Source of the DNA: Rikenellaceae bacterium
Lineage (GTDB): Bacteria > Bacteroidota > Bacteroidia > Bacteroidales > Rikenellaceae
Direction: 5' to 3'
Assembly: GCA_015059875.1 (NCBI GenBank)
Contig: SUZQ01000014.1
Location: 1 to 42,096 of the forward strand
Length of the DNA: 42,096 nucleotides
Part shown: one piece after another, positions 1 through 6,250 of the stretch
Layout of the letters: the number at the start of each line of letters is the position of its first letter
Numbering within the stretch: position 1 is the stretch's first letter
The notes under the pieces: generated by a model
Told to the model about the DNA's origin: nothing
The model's input: the letters and a program-made list of their open reading frames with translations, nothing else
Databases searched by the model: none
Program-made: the position numbers and the translations under genes

Positions 1-31
1 ACAAGTTTTTTAGACACTCCCAATTTTGTCA

Positions 32-151
32 GAAGTTGTATAACAAGAGGGATTTCAAGGCTTGCGAAGCCCGAAAAAGCGGAGTTTACTCGGCGTAAAT
101 GAGCATTTTGAGGGCAAGCATAACGCGGAAATCACCTTGTTAGACAGCTTC
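32..151. repeat. Structured 3'-end element, copy A
   Basis: An imperfect palindrome of 120 bp lies 26 bp beyond the stop codon of the minus-strand hydrolase gene. The outer arms at 32-47 and 136-151 pair with two mismatched positions, one of them a G-T pair. A second stem pairs GATTTC at 51-56 with GAAATC at 128-133. Inner arms GCCC/GGGC (69-72, 112-115) and AAAA/TTTT (75-78, 106-109) close on a core at 79-105. The core has its own hairpin GTTTAC/GTAAAT with loop TCGGC. Copy B at 13231-13353 shares 25 of the 27 core bases but has different inner stems. Confidence 0.7.
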
Positions 152-176
152 TTTTTTACTATTAGCCGCCCCCCCC

Positions 177-1124
177 CTAATTAGAGTAATTACTATTCAA
201 GTACTCCTGAATCGTAAAGTTTGTTTCGCACGGCTCTACCCCTTCTGGCGCATATTCGTTAGTATGCTGCATCCTCTCTCCACCGAGAACACAACGACCA
301 AGGAACATTAAAATCTCATCGTGATTATCGGTCAATGGAGTCAAGGCGAGAGCGTGGTCGCGATAGTGCGCAGAGTGGAAATAGTAGTTTGCGCCAATGT
401 TGTGCAACTGCTCTGCTATGTAATCTGAGCCATAAAATCCCGTTGCTAAGATTGTCGCTTTGCGATATGGAACATTGCGATCTGCATTTCCGTGAAAGAG
501 CATTACAGGGCAAGGCATCCGATCCCAATCTGGCTCGCCAAGCACCGAGTATATAGCCCCAGCAAATGCGATGACTCCAGCATAATTAAAATCTTCGTGC
601 AACGACTTTGCATACTGCGTTCGGTTTGAGATATAGTTCTCCGCCTGCAACACGGCAATAGCACCTGCACTCGATCCACTCGCCACAATCAATGATGGAT
701 CTATGCCCAACTTATCGGCATTATCAACAATATATTTGGTTGCGCGCAACACATCCTCTGCAGCATAATTCACCGAGCGATACATCGCCCATGCACCCTC
801 CAATGGGCCAACATCCTTTGTACTATCAAGCGTATAAGCCATACCGAGGCGATAGTCCAACGACACAACATCGAACCCCTCCGACAAGAGCAACTCGAAG
901 TACGATAGATATCGCTCGTCATTACGACTGCCGTGCGAAAAGCCACCTCCAAAGGCAAATAACAGACAAGGGTGTTTACCCTCGCCCTCGGCACGATAGT
1001 GGTCGAGATACAACGGTTCCTTTCCCTCTACAAAGCAGTATGTCGTAGGTTTCGTCTGTGCCATTGTTGTCGCCATAGTAAGAATCAGTGTTACAAATAG
1101 TACAAATCTTTTCATTCTATTCAT
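177..1124 (-). CDS. Secreted alpha/beta hydrolase (esterase/lipase-like)
   Basis: This 315-residue protein starts with a cleavable signal peptide (basic MNRMKR, then a hydrophobic stretch to about residue 22, ending MAQT), so it is exported. The fold is that of carboxylesterase-type alpha/beta hydrolases: an oxyanion segment FGGGF at 58-62, the nucleophile elbow GSSAG with Ser152, a likely acid Asp215 in HGNADRNVP, and a likely His257 in YRDHA. The substrate cannot be read from sequence; an ester of a carbohydrate or small lipid is plausible for a gut Bacteroidales. The start ATG overlaps the rarA stop by 8 bp, so the two are probably co-transcribed; Met4 is an alternative start. The TAG stop is followed by a run of nine G on the coding strand. 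Confidence 0.85.
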   Translation of the reverse strand: MNRMKRFVLFVTLILTMATTMAQTKPTTYCFVEGKEPLYLDHYRAEGEGKHPCLLFAFGGGFSHGSRNDERYLSYFELLLSEGFDVVSLDYRLGMAYTLDSTKDVGPLEGAWAMYRSVNYAAEDVLRATKYIVDNADKLGIDPSLIVASGSSAGAIAVLQAENYISNRTQYAKSLHEDFNYAGVIAFAGAIYSVLGEPDWDRMPCPVMLFHGNADRNVPYRKATILATGFYGSDYIAEQLHNIGANYYFHSAHYRDHALALTPLTDNHDEILMFLGRCVLGGERMQHTNEYAPEGVEPCETNFTIQEYLNSNYSN

Positions 1125-2391
1125 ATTTATTGTTCCAAAGCATTTTTAACCTTTCGGCTATACGCTGCTCAGTCTGATTGCCAGTATTCGGGTGGTAGAA
1201 TTGCTTGCCTTTTAGTGATTCAGGCATAAACTCCTGCTCCACGAAGTTGCCCTCGTAATCGTGAGCATACTTGTAGCCATCGCCATATCCCTGCTCCGCC
1301 ATCAGGTCGGTTACAGCATTGCGCAGATGCAAAGGCACAGGTCGCAGATTAGTGTCCTTCTGCACAAACGCAAGAGCCTCGTTTATAGCCATATATGCCG
1401 AATTACTCTTCTGCGAAGTGGCAAGATAGATGGTCGTTTCGGCAAGAGTTATACGCGCTTCAGGCATACCTATTTTATGTACCGTATCGAAGCAGGCATT
1501 CGCCAAAAGCAATGCGTTAGGATTTGCCAAGCCGATATCCTCCGATGCTAAAATTACCAATCGGCGTGCTATAAATCGTGGCTCCTCTCCACCCGCCAAC
1601 ATTCGTGCCAAGTAGTATATTGCAGCATTTGGGTCGCTACCACGCACACTCTTGATAAATGCCGAGATAACATCGTAGTGCTGCTCCCCATTCTTGTCGT
1701 AAAGAGCGATATTCTGTTGCAACACTTCGGTAACGAGGTCATCGGTAATTACCAAATCGCCCTCGCGCGAGGAGGTTATAATATCCAATATATTGAGCAA
1801 CTTACGCGCATCTCCACCTGCAAAGCGAAACAGCGCAGCCGACTCCTCAACCTTAATTTGGCGTCTTTTCAACTCCTCATCAGCAGTCAAAGCGCGGTCG
1901 AGCAACCTCTGCAAGTCCTCATCTTGCATCGGCTTCAAAGTATAGACCTGACAACGGCTCAACAGTGGCGAGATAACCTCAAACGAAGGGTTTTCTGTAG
2001 TTGCACCGATAAGTGTTATAATACCCTGCTCTACGGCTCCGAGCAACGAATCTTGCTGCGACTTGTTGAAACGATGAATTTCATCGATAAAGAGCAACGG
2101 AGTCTTTGTCGAGAAGAACTTTTGACTCTTTGCAGACTCAATAACATCGCGCACCTCCTTCACTCCCGAAGTAACAGCCGAGAGGGTATAGAAAGGTCTT
2201 TCGAGGGCATTCGCCACAATGCGGGCAAGTGTAGTTTTACCCACTCCGGGAGGTCCCCAAAGTATAAACGAAGGCACATTCCCCGCCTCGATAAAGCGAC
2301 GGAACACACCACCCTCACCGACCAGATGTTGCTGACCGATGTAGTCTTCGAGGGTTTGAGGCCTCAATCTTTCTGCTAAGGGAGCCGACAT
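1117..2391 (-). CDS. rarA: Replication-associated recombination protein A (AAA+ ATPase, MgsA/RarA)
   Basis: This 424-residue protein has the full RarA layout. The Walker A motif GPPGVGKT is at 46-53 and Walker B LLFIDE at 99-104. A sensor region GATTENPSFE follows, then the C-terminal tetramerisation domain typical of the MgsA/WRNIP1 family. RarA is a cytosolic clamp-loader-related ATPase that acts at stalled replication forks and in recombination. Length matches the family. The start lies 15 bp beyond the left arm of the four-helix-bundle cassette, so transcription probably comes through that cassette. The 3' end overlaps the secreted hydrolase gene by 8 bp. Confidence 0.95.
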   Translation of the reverse strand: MSAPLAERLRPQTLEDYIGQQHLVGEGGVFRRFIEAGNVPSFILWGPPGVGKTTLARIVANALERPFYTLSAVTSGVKEVRDVIESAKSQKFFSTKTPLLFIDEIHRFNKSQQDSLLGAVEQGIITLIGATTENPSFEVISPLLSRCQVYTLKPMQDEDLQRLLDRALTADEELKRRQIKVEESAALFRFAGGDARKLLNILDIITSSREGDLVITDDLVTEVLQQNIALYDKNGEQHYDVISAFIKSVRGSDPNAAIYYLARMLAGGEEPRFIARRLVILASEDIGLANPNALLLANACFDTVHKIGMPEARITLAETTIYLATSQKSNSAYMAINEALAFVQKDTNLRPVPLHLRNAVTDLMAEQGYGDGYKYAHDYEGNFVEQEFMPESLKGKQFYHPNTGNQTEQRIAERLKMLWNNKYE

Positions 2392-2406
2392 AACTTTTCT
2401 TTTTTT

Positions 2407-2439
2407 AACGGAAAACGGAAAACGGAAAACGGAAAACTA
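2407..2439. repeat. Heptamer array, left arm of cassette 1
   Basis: Four exact 7-bp units GGAAAAC run from 2410 to 2437. The 33 bp at 2407-2439 are a perfect inverted match to 2845-2877. The array lies between the end of the four-helix-bundle gene and the rarA start. Confidence 0.95.
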
Positions 2440-2470
2440 TTTTCTTTATTTTCTCGAGCTTCATATCTAC

Positions 2471-2821
2471 TTACAAATTTGAGCGCGCTGTGTTTATACT
2501 TGCTGTTATCAATGCAATAATCTCTTTGATATCTCTTTCAAGAGAAGCAAACATCTTCTGGTCAATATATTCACTACCCACAAGCAATTCCAACCAATAT
2601 GTAGTTTCATCAGCCTCTTTTAGGGCAACCGACAACTTATTTATGAAATCGAGTTTGCTTTGTGCATTTTTTCTTTCTCGTACATTTGCACCAATGCTTG
2701 TTCCGCTACGCAAAATCTGTTTGGAGAGAATATACTCTTTTTTATCCTCCATCAAATAGCGAGAGAGCTTTATCACACGAAGTGCAAACAATTTGGTTTT
2801 GCTATCCAAACAATCAACCAT
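2471..2821 (-). CDS. Four-helix-bundle protein (S23 / 23S rRNA intervening-sequence protein family), copy 1
   Basis: This 116-residue protein belongs to the small all-helical family named after proteins encoded in 23S rRNA intervening sequences. Family marks are the central LRSGTSIGANVRE segment (about residues 37-49), then KLDFINKLSVALKEADET and YWLELL. These proteins form pentameric four-helix bundles; the diversity-generating-retroelement partner Avd is a relative. Their cellular role is not established. The gene lies inside a 471-bp unit bounded by a perfect 33-bp inverted repeat of heptamers, and it reads in the same direction as the aminotransferase upstream and rarA downstream. Copy 2 at 18821-19183 has the same setting. 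Confidence 0.9.
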   Translation of the reverse strand: MVDCLDSKTKLFALRVIKLSRYLMEDKKEYILSKQILRSGTSIGANVRERKNAQSKLDFINKLSVALKEADETTYWLELLVGSEYIDQKMFASLERDIKEIIALITASINTARSNL

Positions 2822-2843
2822 AACGATTTTGTTTCTAATTCTT

Positions 2844-4070
2844 TTAGTTTTCCGTTTTCCGTTTTCCGTTTTCCGTTCGCATTTGGTTGTAGGCCTTTAT
2901 GGCCTCACCCAAAATGCGTATCGCCTTTTTGAGTTCGTCTTTTTCGAGAATGTAGGCGATACGGACTTCGTTTTTGCCGAGCCCCTCCTCCGAATAAAAA
3001 CCTGATGCGGGTGCTAACATAATCGTCGCTCCCTCGTACTCAAATTCGCGCAAGCACCACTCGCAGAACTTATCGCTATCGTCAATCGGAAGTCGTGCAA
3101 TGGTGTAGAACGCACCCATAGGAATCGGCGAGAATACACCCTCAATCTTATTCAACTCATCAACCAAACAGTTTCTGCGCTCGATATACTCCTCGTAGGT
3201 GTGGATAGCATAGTCGCGCGGTGCATCCAACGAAGCCTCAGCTGCAATCTGACCGAGCAACGGTGGCGACAATCGCGCCTGACAGAACTTCATCACCGCT
3301 GCGCGCAGAGTCTTATTCTTGGTTATCAGCGCACCGATACGAATACCGCACTCCGAATATCGTTTCGACACCGAGTCAATCAGCACCACATTCTCCTCTA
3401 TGCCCTCCAAGTGGCAAGCCGAGATATACGGCGAGCCCGTATAGATAAACTCGCGATAGACCTCATCCGAGAAGAGGAACAGATCGTACTTCTTCACAAG
3501 GTCGCGAATGCGATTCATCTCCTTACGGGTATAGAGATAGCCCGTAGGGTTGTTCGGGTTACAGATTAGGATGCCTCGCGTACGCTCGTTTATCAACTCC
3601 TCGAACTGCTCAATCGAAGGCAGAGCAAAACCATTCTCAATGGTAGAGGTTATCGGACGAATTACCGCACCTGCCGAGACTGCAAACGCCATATAGTTGG
3701 CATACGCAGGCTCAGGAACGATAATCTCATCGCCCGGATTGAGGCACGACATAAAGGCAAACAACACCGCCTCCGAGCCGCCCGCCGTAACGATAATATC
3801 ATCGGGCGAGAGCTTTATCTGGTATTGGTCGTAGTAGCCGACCAACTTCTCGCGTAACGAGAGAAAGCCATCACTCGGACTATACTCCAAAATTTCGCGG
3901 TCAATATTGCGAATAGCATCAAGAGCCACTTGTGGAGTCTTAATATCGGGCTGACCAATATTCAAATGATAGACCTTTGTGCCACGCTTTTTAGCCTCTT
4001 CGGCAAGCGGAGCAAGTCGACGAATAGGCGATGCTGGCATCAATACCGCGCGTTCTGAAATCTTTGGCAT
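2844..4070 (-). CDS. Pyridoxal-phosphate aminotransferase, class I/II (aspartate aminotransferase-like)
   Basis: This 408-residue fold-type I aminotransferase shows NIGQPDIKTP near the N-terminus, CNPNNPTG, the SDEVY strand, the PLP lysine in SVSKRYSECGIRIG (about Lys236) and a C-terminal region ending NEVRIAYILE. It transfers amino groups to 2-oxoacids; the exact amino acid is not decided here. I chose the start MPKISERA at 4070 rather than 4082. Homologues begin this way as far as I recall, and a -7 box at 4094-4101 would leave almost no leader before 4082. The last eleven residues (RTENGKRKTEN) and the stop codon are encoded by the right arm of the heptamer inverted repeat, so the natural C-terminus has probably been replaced. 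Confidence 0.93.
   Translation of the reverse strand: MPKISERAVLMPASPIRRLAPLAEEAKKRGTKVYHLNIGQPDIKTPQVALDAIRNIDREILEYSPSDGFLSLREKLVGYYDQYQIKLSPDDIIVTAGGSEAVLFAFMSCLNPGDEIIVPEPAYANYMAFAVSAGAVIRPITSTIENGFALPSIEQFEELINERTRGILICNPNNPTGYLYTRKEMNRIRDLVKKYDLFLFSDEVYREFIYTGSPYISACHLEGIEENVVLIDSVSKRYSECGIRIGALITKNKTLRAAVMKFCQARLSPPLLGQIAAEASLDAPRDYAIHTYEEYIERRNCLVDELNKIEGVFSPIPMGAFYTIARLPIDDSDKFCEWCLREFEYEGATIMLAPASGFYSEEGLGKNEVRIAYILEKDELKKAIRILGEAIKAYNQMRTENGKRKTEN
2845..2877. repeat. Heptamer array, right arm of cassette 1
   Basis: Four exact GTTTTCC units run from 2847 to 2874, the perfect inverse of 2407-2439. The arm overlaps the 3' end of the aminotransferase reading frame and supplies its TAA. 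Confidence 0.95.
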
Positions 4071-4093
4071 AACAAAATACAAATTTATCCACG

Positions 4094-4101
4094 CAAAGAT
4101 A
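4094..4101 (-). promoter_or_regulatory. -7 box for the aminotransferase
   Basis: The minus strand reads TATCTTTG, a full match to the Bacteroidota -7 consensus TAnnTTTG, 24 bp before the chosen ATG at 4070. No clear -33 TTTG is present at the usual spacing. Confidence 0.55.
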
Positions 4102-4224
4102 ACAAAAAGTGTTGAGAGATAAAAGACGAAAGTTGATAATTACACTATTTTTTTACACTGCTAAAATTCCCTCTATCTTTTGCTCCTTTTTTGTCAGTAT
4201 TTATACCCAAATTGAACATTCGTC

Positions 4225-4254
4225 TTGCCATATAGAATAATTTTCATATATTTG
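4225..4254 (+). promoter_or_regulatory. Promoter of the acyltransferase gene
   Basis: A TTG at 4225-4227 and TATATTTG at 4247-4254, spaced 19 bp apart, match the -33/-7 pattern of Bacteroidota promoters. The ATG follows 24 bp downstream. Confidence 0.65.
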
Positions 4255-4278
4255 TAGCCGAAACCTATATTAATATAT

Positions 4279-5640
4279 ATGAAAAAAGAACTTAAACCAA
4301 GAGATCACAACCTCTTATTGAAGGCCTTTCGTATCTACTTGCAGTTTGTAAATTCAGGACTCTATTTCCGTAAAGAGCATCTTGTAGGAGTAGAGAAAGT
4401 TCCAGTAGACGGTACGCCACTTGTAATCGTGTCTAACCACCAGAACTGCTTGAATGATCCTCTCTCGGTTGCAATGAATTTGACCGACAGACGAATAAAC
4501 TTCATCGCTCGTGCAAATGTTTTCAAGAATCCTATCGCAGGTCGTTTTCTGCGCAAGTTAGGACTTCTTCCAGCGTATCGAATGTCGTACGATGGCTACG
4601 CTTCGGTAGCCAAGAATCGTGCTACTCTCGATGCTGCGGGACAGGCTCTGTGCGATGGCGAGAGCGTTATGCTATTCCCTGAGGCTGGACACCAAGATAA
4701 GCGTTGGCTTGGAACATTCAAGATTGCATATCTAAAAATTGCATTTGATGCTGCCGAGAAGTTCGAGTTCAAGCGCGATGTAAAGGTATTGCCTTCGTGC
4801 AACCACTACGCAAACTACTTCCACGCTCGTACCGATATGTTGATTCGCTTTGGCGATCCTATCTCGCTGATGCCTTACTACGAAAAGTACAAGGAGAATC
4901 CTCGCGCTACGATGTTGGAGATCAACGAGATTGTACGCGAAAAGATTAAGGAGTTGATGTTGCATATCGATGACTTGGAGCACTACGACCAGATTGATTT
5001 CCTCCGTGAAACGGGTTATGGCCGCAAGTATGCCATCGAACACGGCTTCAAATTCAACTATCTCCCATCGCGATTGCTCTCCGATCAGAAACTCGTATCG
5101 GCATTGCAGGACGCAACAGCAGAGCATCCTGAGGAGATGGAGGCTATCTACAAGGATACAGCAGAGTTGTCCGACGGATTGAAGAAGTTGGGTATCCGCG
5201 ATTGGCTCTTTATCCGCGATCCAAAGTGGCCAGCTGCTGTTTTGCGCGGTTTGGGACTTATCATCTTGTTGCCACTCTTCCTCGTTTCGATTATTCCTAC
5301 AGGACTTCTGTTCCTTATTCCGAAGATATTTCTCAAGAAGCTTATTAAGGATAGTATGTTCAACTCCTCGTTCCATGTTGGAGTTAGCGTATTCGTATCA
5401 GTTCCAATCTGTTTCGTTTTGCCAATCGTACTCTTGTGGGTATATGCAAACTTCTGGTGGGCATTGGGCTATATGGTAGCCTTTCCATTTATGTTTGTCT
5501 TGGCGTGGAACTATATGCGTCTATTCTTGCGATTCAAGGGTACTTGCATCTTCGTAAAGCACAGCAACCGCCCTGTTATCAACAAGTTGCGCGAGTTGCG
5601 TAAGAGCATTTATAACAGATTGGACAATCTGTTAAAATAA
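4279..5640 (+). CDS. Membrane lysophospholipid/glycerol-3-phosphate acyltransferase (PlsC-like)
   Basis: The N-terminal half of this 453-residue protein is a PlsC-type acyltransferase domain. The catalytic motif reads NHQNCLND with His54 and Asp60, one residue longer than the classical HX4D; this longer form is seen in a Bacteroidetes-rich subgroup of the family. A substrate-binding motif FPEAG and IRFGDPISL follow. The C-terminal third holds three or four hydrophobic segments (about 320-420), so the protein is anchored in the inner membrane. It probably transfers an acyl chain to glycerol-3-phosphate or a lysolipid in phospholipid synthesis, but the acceptor is not certain. It has its own promoter, diverges from the aminotransferase, and ends directly at a TTGACAA/TTGATAA heptamer array. 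Confidence 0.85.
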   Translation: MKKELKPRDHNLLLKAFRIYLQFVNSGLYFRKEHLVGVEKVPVDGTPLVIVSNHQNCLNDPLSVAMNLTDRRINFIARANVFKNPIAGRFLRKLGLLPAYRMSYDGYASVAKNRATLDAAGQALCDGESVMLFPEAGHQDKRWLGTFKIAYLKIAFDAAEKFEFKRDVKVLPSCNHYANYFHARTDMLIRFGDPISLMPYYEKYKENPRATMLEINEIVREKIKELMLHIDDLEHYDQIDFLRETGYGRKYAIEHGFKFNYLPSRLLSDQKLVSALQDATAEHPEEMEAIYKDTAELSDGLKKLGIRDWLFIRDPKWPAAVLRGLGLIILLPLFLVSIIPTGLLFLIPKIFLKKLIKDSMFNSSFHVGVSVFVSVPICFVLPIVLLWVYANFWWALGYMVAFPFMFVLAWNYMRLFLRFKGTCIFVKHSNRPVINKLRELRKSIYNRLDNLLK

Positions 5641-5668
5641 TTGACAATTGATAATTGACAATTGATAA
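5641..5668. repeat. Heptamer array TTGACAA/TTGATAA
   Basis: Two alternating pairs of 7-bp units start on the base after the acyltransferase stop codon. A weak -7-like TAATTTTC follows 9 bp downstream, ahead of the metallophosphoesterase gene. Confidence 0.85.
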
Positions 5669-5691
5669 TTAAAGGTATAATTTTCTAATAA

Positions 5692-6195
5692 ATGCGCAGA
5701 ATTGGCGTAATATCCGACACGCACGGCACCTTCGATGAGGTGCTGTGCGATTTTTTACGCGATGTGGACGAGATTTGGCACGCGGGCGATATTGGCTCTA
5801 TCGAGTTGGCGGATAAAATCGCCGCGTTTAAGCCGTTGCGCGCCGTATATGGCAATATCGACGGTGGCGACACTCGCTACGCCTACCAACCCTTTGCGCA
5901 CTTCCGCGTGGAGGAGGTCGATGTGCTGATTACCCATATCGGTGGCTATCCGCGCCACTACTCGCCGCAGGCGTTGCAGAAGATTCAGGCGTGTCGCCCA
6001 AAGATTTTTGTATCGGGGCACTCGCATATCCTGCGCGTTGAGTACGACAAGGTCTACGACCTACTCCACCTCAATCCGGGGGCTGCCGGGTGCTACGGTT
6101 TTCATAAAGTCCGCACGGCACTGTGCTTCACAATTGACGGCAGCGATATCAAGGATATGGAGCTTGGCGAATGGCCAAGAACTGGACACAAATAA
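5692..6195 (+). CDS. YfcE/MJ0936-family metallophosphoesterase
   Basis: This 167-residue protein is a compact calcineurin-like phosphoesterase. Its metal ligands appear in order: DTH (residues 9-11), GDIG, GNID, a histidine in ITHIGG, and the closing GHSHILR motif. The size matches the YfcE group of small phosphodiesterases, which hydrolyse phosphodiester bonds in the cytosol with two divalent metals. The physiological substrate is unknown. The ATG at 5692 puts the first beta strand (RRIGVISDTHG) directly at the N-terminus, as in the family. The gene ends in a strong terminator. Confidence 0.9.
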   Translation: MRRIGVISDTHGTFDEVLCDFLRDVDEIWHAGDIGSIELADKIAAFKPLRAVYGNIDGGDTRYAYQPFAHFRVEEVDVLITHIGGYPRHYSPQALQKIQACRPKIFVSGHSHILRVEYDKVYDLLHLNPGAAGCYGFHKVRTALCFTIDGSDIKDMELGEWPRTGHK

Positions 6196-6220
6196 AGAGA
6201 GCCTCGCGGCTCTCTTTATT
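6191..6220. terminator. Bidirectional intrinsic terminator
   Basis: A perfect 13-bp stem at 6191-6203 and 6208-6220 with loop TCGC is A-rich on the left and T-rich on the right. It overlaps the metallophosphoesterase stop and lies between converging genes, so it can serve both strands. Confidence 0.85.
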
Positions 6221-6250
6221 GTTTATATCATTTAGTTCCCGATATTTACC

